From Pleurotus djamor (Eukaryota; Basidiomycota; Agaricomycetes; Agaricales; Pleurotaceae), in assembly GCA_029747585.1 (NCBI GenBank), contig JAPEVF010000224.1, positions 1-64,000 of the forward strand: 64,000 nucleotides of DNA, written 5' to 3'. Positions 1-11,679 of this stretch are shown here, piece after piece. The stretch's first letter is position 1; each line of letters begins with the position of its first letter. The position numbers and the translations under genes were made by a program. The notes under the pieces were generated by a model, which saw nothing but the letters and a program-made list of their open reading frames with translations, was not told where the DNA came from and made no database searches.

Positions 1-53
1 ATTAAAAGATCATATTGTCTATGTATACTGAGATATACATCCTGGATGCCGAA

Positions 54-412
54 CTAATCATCCTCAAGCGCAAGGGCTTGTTCTAAATCGTCATCGTCGG
101 GTAGTACTGTGGCCGGAGGTGCATTTCCATACATGATGCGCTGTATCACAATGACTGTTGGGTGTTTAGCAACATTTAACGTCGTATGCAACACGATGAC
201 TTACCAAAATCAATGGACAACTGGAAGATTGCGCAAACTTTGAACTGCAAGGGCGACTCCTGCCAGAAGAAGTAGCCAGTTCTTCAAGAACGACGTGAAT
301 ATTGTTTCGCGATGAAATGATGTTTACGAATGCTCACTTGAAGGAGTCTCCACCAAGCCAACCAAGCAAGGTTGAGAGGCGGAAGCCATACAGGGAGCGC
401 TGCTTATAGTTG
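54..412 (-). CDS. PQ-loop repeat membrane protein, 3' part only
   Basis: Three spliced exons read as one frame: 412-338, 281-205 and 154-54, with GT-AG introns of 56 and 50 nt. The product contains a YGF...WLGGDSFKT stretch followed by YFFWQESPLQFKVCAIFQ and an acidic tail ending ALALEDD. The GD-x-FKT-x-YF motif and the hydrophobic helices match the second half of fungal PQ-loop proteins (seven-helix transporters of vacuolar or lysosomal amino-acid type); substrate unknown. The first exon seen opens with a normal acceptor (GTAG), so upstream exons should exist towards higher coordinates. None is found, because the sequence there runs into the N-rich join and the opposing SRAP gene. Family call is from remembered motifs; the exon phases all agree. 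Confidence 0.72.
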
Positions 413-568
413 CTACAGCAAGGTCAGTGAGAATGACCAGTTTTTAGTAGCCCTGCCTCCGAACCTTATCAACTGAGGGATGGGTNGNGTACTCTCCANT
501 GCCAAGAGCGGNNAAGTATCTCTCTGGACACCTTCTATCCAACATTCTGAATCTGGTCGTCGAGATAG
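413..568. other. N-rich join between two divergent truncated genes
   Basis: Five Ns lie at 486, 488, 499, 512 and 513. The minus-strand PQ-loop gene lacks its 5' exons to the right of 412 and the plus-strand SRAP gene lacks its 5' exons to the left of 569. No coding sequence that would complete either gene is visible here. It is most simply a poor contig join or a collapsed or deleted segment that once held both 5' ends and the shared promoter; a real genomic deletion is the alternative. Confidence 0.5.
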
Positions 569-1495
569 ATACTATGAATGGTTGCTCAGGGATAAACACA
601 AGTTACCACATTTCGTCAAGCATCAGAGTGGCGATATAATGCTGCTGGCTGGGCTGTATGAATCCACCTGGTTGAAAGGTTGGTCAGTCAAGTCTGAGGG
701 TTGCCTAGCTTGACGCATCGTTTCCTCAGATCAAACGAAGCCTTTGTGGTCTTTCACTATCGTAACTACAGAGGCAAATGAGGACTTTATGTGGCTGCAC
801 GATAGACAGCCGGTCATTCTGTCTACGAAGGAGGCCGTTGATACATGGCTGGACACTTCATCACAAGAGTGGTCCTCGGAGCTCGCCGGTTTGGTAGGCC
901 CGTACAAAGATACAAGTGCCCCACTACAATGGTATGTACCAAGTCCCTTCTCATTGTTCATCATATTTTAATTTCGTTTGGTAAGCTACCAGGTCCCTCT
1001 GGAAGTTGGGAAAGTTGGGAAGGAATCTCCGTCGTTCATCGAGCCTGTTGAAAACCGGAAAGATGGGATAGAAGCCTTGTTTTCGAAACAGAAGGCAAAG
1101 GGCGCGGTGGTTCCGCAGACCCCGCAGAAGGGGAAACGTAAGAGGAGTATGAGTAGTGAGGCTACTCTGGATGATGAAGCTATCATTATCATTGATGACG
1201 GTAACGAGGGGATTGACCAGACAACTCCAAAGAAGAAAGGGAGGCTTCCCGATGAAGGGAAGGCCGAGTCATCAGGTGGTGCAGGTCAAAGTCAAGATGA
1301 AACCACCAAGACCGAAGCGCAGTTGTCATTGACTAACGTGAGTCTGTCTAAAAGATCATAATTTTGCCGTGCACCTTTCACCACGCTGTCTAGCTCCCGT
1401 GCACTCCTACGAAACCGAAACGACGGCCTACGAGGGTGATTAATTTACCGAGCTCACGATCCCAAGTCCAAGACATTGACCTACTATGCTGTTAG
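569..1495 (+). CDS. SRAP-domain abasic-site processing protein (HMCES/YedK family), 5' part missing
   Basis: Proposed exons are 569-678, 730-931, 986-1337 and 1394-1495; all phases fit. HMCES/YedK proteins link covalently to abasic sites in single-stranded DNA through Cys2 and protect them. Visible motifs are YYEW with the active-site Glu, KLPHFVKH, MLLAGLYE, FTIVTTEAN, the catalytic His in LHDRQPVIL, and VPLEVGKVGKESPSFIEPV. A long basic and acidic tail follows (GKRKR, IIIIDDGNEG, TPKKKGR), probably with nuclear localisation signals. The N-terminal part with Cys2 and the NARSE-type motif is absent because of the join at 413-568. The second intron is ambiguous: donor 932 with acceptor 985, or donor 936 with acceptor 992; both keep the frame. 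The last exon rests only on frame and splice sites. Confidence 0.8.
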
Positions 1496-2182
1496 ACACC
1501 TTCACCAAAGAAGCCTCGGACATCCCCCGTCAAACCATATTCCCCGACGAAGCCAAAGCCTGCGAAAGGACATGGTTCCGCGAAGATTACCTCGTTTTTC
1601 AACAAGGCAACATGACCTTGGGAATGATGGACTTACGCTTTGTTGTGTGCTTTCGTGTTGCTTTCTATTTGCGTTGACAGACTGCGTTGTAAATTAAGTT
1701 ATCTATTTCCGACTTTCCTTGGGCAATGTCATGCGGTACGCTCATTCCGTTGTTTCCAGGGTCTTCCCTCAGCTGAAGCCTCCCAATTCACTTAAAGCGC
1801 GATCACAAATCACAATTCGCTCAGTGAACGGCACACTATGTACTTTTCATCCCGGTGAAACCAACCTCCCCGTCCGAGGTGCGGTTCATTACCATCCGCT
1901 CAATATGACTCAGACGGATGTCAAATGAAAAGAGGATATATTGGTTACAAACGAATGTGGGGCGCGGGCTGAACGAAAGCCACGTCGCAAAACATAACAG
2001 AGACAAAAAGGAGTGCATATTGGTATCATCGGTCTGGGTATCAAATTCCACTGCTCTCATCCGCTTACTCTTTCGCCCAATGGTACACCTCCGGTCGACC
2101 TGATCCAAGGCTCCGATGATAGTGCTGACCAGCACCACTACCACCATCCCCTCTCTCAAGGTCATCCTTCGATATGTGCCGC
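1496..2182. other. No supported gene
   Basis: A short plus-strand reading frame (1486-1677) begins with MLLDTFTKEASDIPRQ and looks slightly coding-like, but it overlaps the end of the SRAP gene and matches nothing I recognise. The rest carries no convincing frame. It contains the 3' flanks of the convergent SRAP and kinase-like genes. Confidence 0.3.
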
Positions 2183-3652
2183 TCAGTCCCACTCCCACAC
2201 CTCTACTCCCGGTGCCCTCCTCCTCGAGAAATCAAACGACGATCCCAGCTTCATGCCCTCCTCCTCAACCGATCCAAAGTATTTTGGAAGGCGTATTCCC
2301 TTCGCCGGTGTGTAATTCGTGGCGATTCCGTATATTTCGAGGTTCATGATGTCGACCTCGACAAGTGGTAGTGGTGATGATCGAGGCTTGGAGTACGAGA
2401 CTTTCCAATCGCAATCGATATCGGGGATGTCGTTGTAAACCGATGCAAAGACGTTGGTCTTGGTGATTTCGATGGGCGTACTGACAGGTGTGGTCGCTTC
2501 CCAGTCCACGTTGGTGGGGAAGGCTATTTCGTTCCAGTCGATGCTGGAAAAGTATGGATGAGACTGGATGGAGGACATGTCGGTCTTTAGTGGCGAAGTC
2601 TTCTCGCCGAAAATCCCATCCAAGAGGTCGTGTAATACGGAAGGGATGTTCTTGTGGCCAACGGTGCTCGTACTCCCTTCCTCGTCGAATTTCAGCGTCT
2701 GCGCAATCCCGATCAGGGTGCGAACGCATTCCAAGGAAGGATCAAACTTACTTCGCCAGTGTGCATCTCGTAGATGGCGGCACACAATCCCCTGATATCC
2801 TCGACAAAATCATTCTTGTTCACTTCCCTCTTGAAGTGGAAGTATCCACCGTCGGCGTGTGGACTTGCGTGGAAGTCGACAAAGTCTTCTTCACATGTGA
2901 GCGTGGTCTTGAGTACCTGTGCTTTGCCCATTCCCCCGAGGACAGGTCGGCTACTTGCATTCAAAAACACATTCGAGAGCTTCACGTCGTTATGCGCGAT
3001 TCCGTTCTGGTGAAGAGTCGCGAGAGCGTGCACCTTCCAAACCGTGTCAGCTATCGCCGTCGCGGAAGTATAGGGGAAAGGGAGAGACTCACCATGTGTG
3101 CAGCGTAAAGCTGCGTTCTCTCCGCATTGGAAGGCAACTCCTCCTTCACNTCTTCCAACGACGTCGGAAAGCGCTCTGTCAACTGGTATGCGCACCTCCC
3201 CTCATCCCACTTCTCGGTCATCTGCACGAAGTGCTCATCACCCCGCACTGTCTCATAGACTTCAGCCTCGACTTTGGCTCGCGCGTTATCCTCGCCGTCG
3301 ATCCCGTCATTGATAGAGCTCCTCAATTGGTACTGTTTGCCGGTGTCGAGGTGGATGACATCCCACCTGTCGTGTGTCTTGGAGGACTCTGCTATCTGGA
3401 TGATGTCAAGGTCGGAGACGACGATAGCGGGAAGGTCGATCAGGGTGGAGGTGGAGGACTTTGGGGAGGAGGAGTATGCGGATCCGGTGTCGACAAGGGT
3501 CTTATCGTCTGAGTCGCGACGACACATCATAGGGGGTGTTGGGAGAACCTTGGGGGGNACGCGATGAGCACAGTGACCACGATCGCGCCGAAGGGGGAAC
3601 ATACCTTGGTGGAGGCCTTCCTGGCGAAGAATTTCTGGACTTTGGCGAACAT
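2183..3652 (-). CDS. AGC-like protein kinase homologue, probable pseudokinase
   Basis: Exons 3652-3605, 3548-3093, 3033-2752 and 2698-2183 join in phase 0 to 433 aa; start is MFAKVQKFFARKASTK. The kinase fold is seen from roughly residue 60. The alpha-C region reads ARAKVEAEVYE. The catalytic loop is HNDVKLSN (residues about 180-190), so the HRD Asp, Lys and Asn are kept but Arg became Asn. The DFG motif is replaced by GMG (PVLGGMGKAQ), removing the Mg-binding Asp, and the beta-3 Ala-x-Lys position reads QLR. The C-terminal HPYFSSIDWNEI is typical of S6K/AGC kinases. It therefore probably binds or scaffolds rather than phosphorylates. One N at 3150 lies in codon GAN and does not shift the frame. 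Confidence 0.75.
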
Positions 3653-4603
3653 CGTTGCTGGGGAGCTGGTGGTTCTTGAGTACAGAGGTGGTGGTGGTAA
3701 CGGATGAAGAGGGATGAACGCAAGTGCCGAATTCTTATAGTGGGGAACTTGTCAGCCACTTTCCAAGATGTAACTCCTATCCCCAGAACCTCCTATAGCG
3801 CGGGGATGAAGTTGACGTTGACGTCTTCGACATTGCCGTTTTCCGTCTTCCGTCCGACTTTCGTTGCCAAGTCCGCGGCTCTGGAGGATTCTCAGCTTTG
3901 TTGGTTCTCAATGGGTTCGATGGGTGTCAAATGAAACATGAGTTTTTTCCGACTGTAAGTCGACATTGTAATCTCTCCTGGTACCATCCTCATTTATCTA
4001 TCATATATCCACAATAGGATATCCTCGTGCGTGTCCTCGATGCGACGACCTGGTATCGGATGATGGGTGATGATGACTTTTATATAAAGTAGGGCTGCCC
4101 TAGTCTTCGTCGCTGTGCTTTTGTCCTCAACATTTTCCCCCCATGTTAGCGCGACGCCGTCGGCCAGGGGGCTATGGCAATGATTCCTCGGTCAAGTTTT
4201 CTATCCCATGATCTGCGTCTTTCGTTGCCCCAGTGCGAACATGGATTTACGCGGCGCGCTTGAAACTGGTAGGATACATCCGCGTTTCAATGTCATGTGT
4301 TCCGATTTTTTTCTGTTTGGACGCTTTGGACGTACCAGATCACGCAGCTTACGCTTTCTTTGACCGCCAACGGTCCGTGTGCATTGAAGATAGCGAATGG
4401 TATGGTCCAATCAAACTTTATCCATGCTCAGAATCATCCACCGTTGTAAGAAGCTTGTATGCATTGCACTTGGTGTCATGTGGACGAATCAAACACATTC
4501 TGGTCAAACTATTCGATGTAATGGCCTCGGGGCATCATAGGTGGCGGCTCATTTTCTCAGCTTGCTTATTCTTATACCACCGGACGCGAGTAGGAAAGAA
4601 ATC
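3653..4603. other. 5' flank of the kinase-like gene, no supported gene
   Basis: A 136-codon plus-strand frame (4233-4643) crosses the left end of the neighbouring repeat element and has no recognisable motif, so it is not called. A TATATAAAG box at 4080-4088 faces no assigned gene. Confidence 0.3.
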
Positions 4604-6185
4604 TCATCAGGAAAACCCTCCCCAGGGAATTGTTCGTGAATGACGGCGAGTTAGCCATTTTTACTAAGAATTAACAGGGATTACTCGGAATTTCACAGTA
4701 ACTTCAATTATCTGTAATTACTGCCGGATTCCGAGGTCCCCCTCCAGGTTGCCTAGTGAATTCTGGATAATTCACGCAAATTACTACGAATTACGAGACA
4801 AGTATCCCAGTATTAGTCCTCACTCATTAGCTATTTATCAGTTCTCAAGGACGGTGGTATCATGGAACGCGGTAAGTTTTCATTGAAGAAGCAAGTTAAG
4901 ACTAAGTACACGCTACCAACTAGGTAGCTACCTGGCTCTGAATATAGCTCACCGATCTGATGATAACCAATTCAGAAGGACACAATCTGACATGAAGAGA
5001 TATGAACGACTGCAGATAAAAGAATATGAGGTGGACAACTCGCGAAACGCACCTCAAATTGTCGGATTGCCAAGCAAAAATAAAAAAGCAAAGAGTAGTC
5101 GAATAAGGACTCACCGATATTAGGGAGCAAGGTCACGATTGTAAGGAACAGGATGTTCGCGACATAGACGGTGGGGGATGGGTAAAATCGCGGCTGGGGT
5201 TGGGCTGGGGAGACGCTGTTTATATGTTGCTAGCGTGGGAACGGTCGAGAAGGGTCTCCAAACAGCCTCAAGCCCCGCCCATGCCTAGGCCGGGGAAGCC
5301 TTAAACGGTTAAACGATCCCACGCCTCACCAACTTCCGTTTTGACGAAGTCCACCCTCCGTGCCATCTTTCGTCGTGCGGACTCATCCTGCTCTATACAA
5401 TCCCTGAATAACATGATACCCTACCCAGCCCACTCAAGGATCAACCTATGTGTCATTGAGAAAGCCGGCGCAGTCGCTTTGTCATGATGGCACGGCTACA
5501 GAAGTTCGCGTTCATGAGTGGTTTCGGTCCTTCCACGAGCACTTAAACCACCCTTCAAGTCTCCGCAACTGAGATATGGCGCTTTCGAATCTCAAGTACT
5601 CTCTTATCGGCATATGTGGCCTCAGTGTTGCTCTAGAGCGCCCTACATGCACCGTGTGGTGTCTTCAAGGTGTCTTGACTTCCAATGCATAGGTGCGACG
5701 CGTGTCTCAATTTGTATCACCTTCTAAATGCTCCTGTAGACATGCTTCTCAGCAATCAGGGTACCTCTCGTCGGTAGCGACCCCTCATTCTTGATCACCG
5801 TCACCGCCGATAGTAATACCGATCCAAGCATCTCGTATTGATGGTCACACTTTCTCAGGCCCTCGTAGACTGGAATCATCTCCTACCACCAAGCTAGACG
5901 CGGAAATTTGATGCAGCAGCGACACGCCCTCCGGTTTCGCTGCGTTGGCATTGCCGCATCGCTTTATGGTACGCAGCTGGTCTTGATTCTCGCCGGTTCG
6001 TTTCCTTACGAATTACTTAGATGTAACCAACGCAAACCTCGACCATCTCAGCTTTAAGGAGGTTTTAAGTCATCGCGAATTATTGGTGAATTATTGATGA
6101 TTATCTCCGTTAATGGTAATTATCCTCATTTATCCTGATTACCTGTAATTCACGCTAAATTCTCTCGGGAGGGTTTTCCTGATGA
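4604..6185. mobile_element. Non-autonomous terminal-inverted-repeat element, copy 1
   Basis: The left end begins TCATCAGGAAAACCCTCCC and the right end is its reverse complement (GGGAGGGTTTTCCTGATGA, ending at 6185). The similarity continues inward past 25 bases (AGGGAATT against AGAGAATT, then CGTGAAT). Both subterminal regions, about 4650-4800 and 6060-6160, carry many short variants of TGTAATTAC, GGTAATTA and TAATTCACG, as expected for transposase-binding subterminal repeats of hAT- or CACTA-like elements. No transposase frame is present in the 1.58 kb. No clear target-site duplication was found next to the ends, so the exact boundary is uncertain by a few bases. A second element with the same terminal core lies at 53128-54423. 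Confidence 0.65.
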
Positions 6186-6475
6186 ACGCTTAAGCGTAGA
6201 GTACTCCGGTAAAGTCGAGCGGAGGACTGGTGTTCATTTCATTGAATGTGCGATGCTGAAGTGCCCCTTGTACGGATGGAAGGGCGGAGAAAGCGGGTAC
6301 TGAGTACGAAGACAAAGACGGCCCTGAAGTGTTGATTCTGGATTTCCGATCAAATGAGAGGGCATGGACGAATGAAACGACGTGTTAACTTATTTTGAAC
6401 CGTCCATGATTGAAATATCGGTATTGGGTTTGTGGTGTTCTCTCTTCCCGTTTATTTACGTGAAAAAAAACAGAA
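6186..6475. other. Spacer between element 1 and F-box gene 1
   Basis: No gene. It should hold the 3' untranslated region of F-box gene 1. Confidence 0.4.
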
Positions 6476-8088
6476 TTAACAATACACCAATGTCGTTAGT
6501 CTGTCCAACTTCGATGCATCCCCATCTCCACACGAACCCTTGAAGCAGACCCATTCAATGGGAAACCCGAGCTCGCGCCGTCCGTTGATAACCTTCTCAA
6601 GTTTACGGATGTTCTTCGTTGTAAAGTTTCCTTGGAGGGTTTTCAACTTCGGGTTGGGGATCCCACATCCGTTCGAGCTACTATCGCGGGGGTGTACTTC
6701 CAACGAGCTAAGCAATCGGCCCTTCCCGTGGAACGTGTTGAGGGAGAGGGTTTCCAAGTTGACCAGCGAGTTGAGAATAGGTTGAACGGTCGAAAGGATA
6801 TTTCGTTCATTATGGGTTGACATGTGGATGGTGTTGATGATGAGGGTCGAGAACACACAAAGGGGGAGGGTTTCCAGAACGTCGGTGTTTGCTGTTGAGA
6901 TGGGGAGCCGTATCGAGAGGTTGCGCATGGGAGAGGATAGGATGTATTTGCAGTGGTTGATCTCGAGGGTTTCGTAATCTGAAGGAAATTGATGGATCCA
7001 CTGAGCGAAGAGAGAAGCGATGTAACGTGCGTCTTGGTCGTTATTATCATCCTTATGTGGTCTACAATGGAACGTCGCCTTGACAGAGGAGGAGACGGGG
7101 AGTTGCAGGGTTTCGAAGAGACGAGACGCCGTAGATGACGTAGATGATCGGTCGAATGTGACTGCGATGCTTTTGAGATGAGGTAGAGGGATCGGGGAGA
7201 AAACAATAGCCGTATTGTCAGTATCTTCAAATTTATCGATTTCGATTTCCTCCATCATTGGGCTTGTGGAAAGCATTTGCAGAAGCTGGGATACGCGAAT
7301 GTGTGCGGAAGAGCCGAGAAGATGGACGTGGGTTAGCCGGGGAAACACAGGGAAGGTGGGTGGTGCAGCTAGGTCTTCTAGGGTTAGATGTCGGAGGTGC
7401 GGAATTTCTACGCAGTCTCCTAGACTCTTGAGCTGTCCTTTGTATACAAGACCCCAAAGACGTAGCGTGCAAAGCGAATTCACTGCTTGGGAGTCGTTGC
7501 GGAGCACGAGATGCAGGAAGTCGTGTATAGATTTGAGATTGGCGGACACAACGGTCAGATTGCTGAGATTCTTTGAAAGGATTGTGGTGGTGACGATTGA
7601 AGAACATGGATCGACCGATCCTATGGATGAGATGTCATATGTCACGACGAGGGGTGCCATCCCCGCTCGGTTCAGTTTCTTCAGGGTCCAGTTCTCCGCG
7701 CGAGGGAGGAGTTTGGCGTAGTTAATCCTTATGTTGGTCCATAGGAGCGGCGAGTTCAATGCAACAGCTCTCCAGTGGGAGCAGACAAGGTTGAGACGAT
7801 GCCAGGTTGGGTCGTACGTCGGGGACAAAGCATTTCCACGAGTTTCGAGGAAGATTGAGGATAGGAGGGTCGGTGGTATTTGAGAGACTGCGCAGTATGT
7901 GTTTCTACGTCGTTTCAAGGCCAGGATTTGTGTTTCCCTTTCCGCGATGATGGTTGTTTCGAGTTCACGGATTTCGTCGTCAATTAGCTTTTGAGCGGCG
8001 AAATTATTGAGCTTCACTTTGCACTGTATGACGGTGTATCAGAGTGAGCTCGGCTATTAAATATAAGGATCCCAAGTCTTCGCACCAT
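6476..8088 (-). CDS. F-box protein 1
   Basis: CDS is 8088-8086 (ATG only) joined to 8023-6476, with a 62-nt intron (GTGCGA...ACAG); 516 aa. Exon 2 opens CKVKLNNFAAQKLIDDEI, an amphipathic helix leading to LKRRRNTYCAVSQIPP, where the F-box-like domain starts; it runs to LVCSHWRAVALNSPLLW (about residues 45-100). The rest is leucine-rich with hydrophobic repeats such as LPHLKSI and LETLSLNTF, as in substrate-recruiting F-box/LRR proteins of SCF ubiquitin ligases. Substrate unknown. No ATG occurs in frame near the start of exon 2, so the ATG-only exon is needed. It is the most diverged of the six related genes and the only one with a longer N-terminal helix (TTIIAERETQ). Confidence 0.85.
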
Positions 8089-10166
8089 GGTGTTGGACAA
8101 CGGAAACCTTTATGGGAAGAAAGGAAGATACGCCGTCCCCCATCGAAACTCTGACTGTGGGAACATATTGCTAACTGTGAGAATGCGCCACAATCGACCC
8201 TGAATATTTTTCTTGGCTTGCCCGCCGCCCTTTTCTAATCCTTCAAAGTTCAACGTTCAACTGTTCAACCTGATCCGAACGTGCAGCTTCCGCAGTCTGT
8301 CGCACTGAGTCACCATCGTATGTGAATCTCTCCCTGCAGGTATCTCACTGACATACACTCACTTAGATCCGTCTTTCCTCTCCCCTTTACCTCCCCGCTC
8401 TGAAGCTTGAAGCTTGAAGCTTGAAGGCTTGAGCTGCTACCTGACGACACCGTCCACCCTATGCCCTTGAAATCAAGGCTCGATCCCAAATGGTGCAGCT
8501 ACAATGTGCCTAGCTTCACGTTCAGGCGCTCAAACAACCCAGTGGTCATCTCGGGAGTGCTGGTGAAGTCGGACGACCAAGAGGATTCTGGTAGAGGTTA
8601 GAACGGTTATGATGACGGCGAAGAACACTGTCGCACTCATGCCGAAGATATTCAATGACAGCGCGTCCGTATTCGCTTATGGTACTCCCCCGCGTTCGCC
8701 CCTCCCCAAAGACGCGTCATCAACCGACTCCATGTGGTTTTTCGTCCAAAGGATGCCTCTGGGTGCTTACTCGACGCTTGATCGAGTTGACCTCAAGATT
8801 TAGAGTACTCCTCTGTGAAAGCTCTACACCCTCCCCACCTGAACGGCTTCCGTCCTATCCCACTCTAATGGCTCCCACTGGCTGCGCCACCTCGTCAGGA
8901 CAAATCCCTTTTCGCGAAGTCATCATACATATACGGAATGGATACACCATCCGAATGGGATTTCTCATTCATACCCTCCCGTCGTCATCGCCCACCCGTC
9001 CCTCCGCTCGATTGTCGCCCTCTCCCACATATGCAACTTCTTCACTACCGTTGCGGGTACGCTGTACGCTTGACTTTGCCGTCTACACGGACATGATATC
9101 CGGTTCTTTGTCGACGAGGATCACCTTGCTACGAAAATGGAGCTCGTTGAGTTGGGGGAGGAGGAGGGAAATGGGTCGCTGTTGGCTGTGTCCACGACGA
9201 TGCGCAAGCCTGATGGCGCAAGGAAGGCTCGGTCACGGTTGGGCATGGCGTTCGATCGAAGTTGGGAAGCATCTTTCGTGTGTCGCATCTTCGAAGCATA
9301 ACTATTCACAGTCGATCCCGCGTAAACGGATCACTGTCATACCTTCTCCCTCCTCACTAGCACTAATCCTTTGTGTCCTGAGCTCGCCCAAAGTCCCTCC
9401 GAACGTTTACCCCCACCAAGTACTACTGTCACCCTCAGCTTCGTCATCGACGGTGGCGCGGAAGACGACTGTGCAGTCTCTCAGTGCATCAATTACGCGG
9501 GATATCTGTGGACTTGGGAGGGCTGTTGCGAACGCCGGGTTTGTCAATGGCTCGTCGGCTGCGTGAAGGGGTTTATGAGGCTATGGTTTTGACATGACGT
9601 GGTCTCGATCCGCACCATGGGATTGTTCATCTACGGAATGATTTACACGCTCATGCCGACGTGTCACTTCCGTGATCCTGAAGCATTTGGGAAGGGGGTG
9701 ATGTTGAAGAAGAAGCACAGAGCACAGGACCATCCGCATGCTATAGGGATTACGCTAGTGTTGTGGGGTGCTAGGGAGCGACGAGGATAGTATACCAAGT
9801 TCTACTTAGTGTTACGACCTGTACTTCGCAATTGTCTTCCGCTAGAAGTACATCCGGTTACCATTTGTATTTTGGTCGAGGGCTCACGTTGGTTCAACAT
9901 GAACTCATCGTCGATTCACACGGAATTGAACCTCTATCAAAGGTTTTGTCATTTCCTTACTCGACTCTGGTGTCCCTACGGGAAGGTCTCCTTCAAATGG
10001 TCGCTGTTTTTGAAGACTAATTCCACCCGATCTCGGATGACCAACTTGTATGACCTCGTCTTCAGATACATCCGACAACGCCCTATCAACAAATTCACGT
10101 CTTATGACTACCTGTCCCATCCTGTGTTGAAGATCGTTGATCTGAACGACTCGACTACGATGTGTC
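8089..10166. other. Gene-poor stretch with possible decayed coding sequence
   Basis: Between 8600 and 9800 short plus-strand stretches look coding-like but switch frame: STDSMWFFVQRMPLGAYS near 8725, DTPSEWDFSFIPSRR near 8940, and HDIRFFVDEDHLATKMELVE near 9090 followed by LLAVSTTMRKPDGARKA. No conserved family is recognised and no splice model joins them cleanly. A decayed gene is possible. The long open frame at 8655-9566 mixes these frames and is not a credible protein. Confidence 0.25.
8401..8425. repeat. Short tandem repeat, TGAAGCT x3.5
   Basis: Three perfect 7-nt units and a partial fourth. Confidence 0.9.
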
Positions 10167-11679
10167 CTAGGTAAAGTACAGTATCACCCCAAATTTATCT
10201 TGAAGATGAGAAATCCTTTTCTCCTTTGATTTCTCCGCGGATATTGTTGGAAGGGGCAAGCCAAGGTCATGTCGCTCGCCCAGAGCTCTCTCGAGAACCG
10301 CAATGTGTTTCACCAGATAGAAGTCAGCGCGCAGTGTTTGAAGATTCGGGAGGGGGACAGGTGAGTGTGTGTCCGCTCTGAGGAGCATGCTAAATAAGGA
10401 ATCATTTGGGTACTTCCATATCTCCAAGTGTTTCAGATGAATGAACTGAAGAAGAAGCCGCTCGATAGCTGCAATGTGAGACGAAACCTGGATATTGACC
10501 GTCGTGAACCTTTTGATAGGAAGATGATTGAGTAATGGGAACAGGTTGGTCGCATCCTTATAATGAGGCAAAGTGACCTTTCGCCCTCCAACAGCCACTC
10601 CCGAGGGACACCAAATCCCAATAGTATCGTCTTCGATGCCCAGCCGTATATCAAGGGGTGTGCCCATGCCTTCGTAAAGTCGTGCAGCGAGGGAAAAGAT
10701 GGGAAGCGGATCGACTGCTTGGTTCCGAGAGCCTTCAAATGAAACGAGGACTGACGCCGTCAGAGGAAGTTCAAGAGAGGCAAATAGACGAGATGAAGAG
10801 GAATCGTTAAAGTTGATGCTCATTTCTTTCAGAGCCAGTAACGTCAAAGGGCAGGTAGGAAGGGCAGCATCATCATCGACCACATTCCTCATGTGAACAT
10901 GTTCGATGGCAGGCATTGATCCCAGAGCTAGGATGACCGATGACACCGTGATTCGCCTGTCAACCAAGCTGACGTGAACAAGGCTTGGAAGCACAGGTAA
11001 CATGGGGCGGATTGACAAAAAACCCAGGCAGAGCTTTTTGAGCTTGGGGAAATGGCGCCAATTTCCAAGACTATACGATGTATCCGATCCTTCCCAGTGT
11101 GAGTTCGAAATTTGGATGCACTCGAGGAAAGTGGCCTCTGGGTGGGCGGTGCTGCCTGTGAGAAAATGATGCAATGGTTCGAAATCCATTGTGAAGATAT
11201 CCAAACTTCGGATGTTGTGTTCTGCGCTCATCACTTGGGAAGCGAGTGACCAAAATCTATCCGAGCCGTTAATGGAGGGAGGAAAGTGGCATTTGACGTC
11301 TATCGGCGCCGACCCTGCTCTTTGAAGTTGAACTCTGGACCAGTCCACCGTGGCATGAGTCAGGTTGATATTTGTCCATAGCTGGGCGGTATTCAAAGCA
11401 ACCTTCCGCCAGTGGTTACACACTTGGTTGATTCGAAACCAGGAGTGGTATGGATCCGACTGAGTTTCTAAGAAGATGTGCGAAAGGACGTCATCAGGAA
11501 GGTGAGCGATAGCCGTGTAGGTGTTTCTGCGAGTTTTCAGGGCGAAAAGAGCGACTTCCAGAGATGTGATTTCTTCGTCGATGATCTTCTGAGAAGCGAC
11601 GTCCGTGAATACTTGTACCTTAAGTTGAGTCAGTGGTCATTCGAAGTTCCACCAGCGCAGAAAGATCTCGCAGTACCAT
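10167..11679 (-). CDS. F-box protein 2
   Basis: CDS is 11679-11677 (ATG only) joined to 11618-10167 with a 58-nt intron (GTACTG...TTAAG); 484 aa. Exon 2 begins VQVFTDVASQKIIDEEI, then LKTRRNTYTAIAHLPDDVLS and INQVCNHWRKVALNTAQLW of the F-box-like domain, followed by a leucine-rich C-terminal part ending LGLPLPTISAEKSKEKR...FGVILYFT. The first in-frame ATG inside exon 2 lies far downstream of the F-box, which supports the short first exon. Presumed adaptor of an SCF ubiquitin ligase; substrate unknown. Closest in pattern to F-box proteins 3, 4 and 6. Confidence 0.87.

Noticed and set aside
4604..6185. Helitron
   Set aside because: The ends are true inverted repeats, and the CTRR end and hairpin of Helitrons are absent.
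8655..9566. 303-codon plus-strand open frame
   Set aside because: Composition is Ser/Pro/Arg-rich with no domain, and other frames of the same stretch look more protein-like. Probably a chance open frame.
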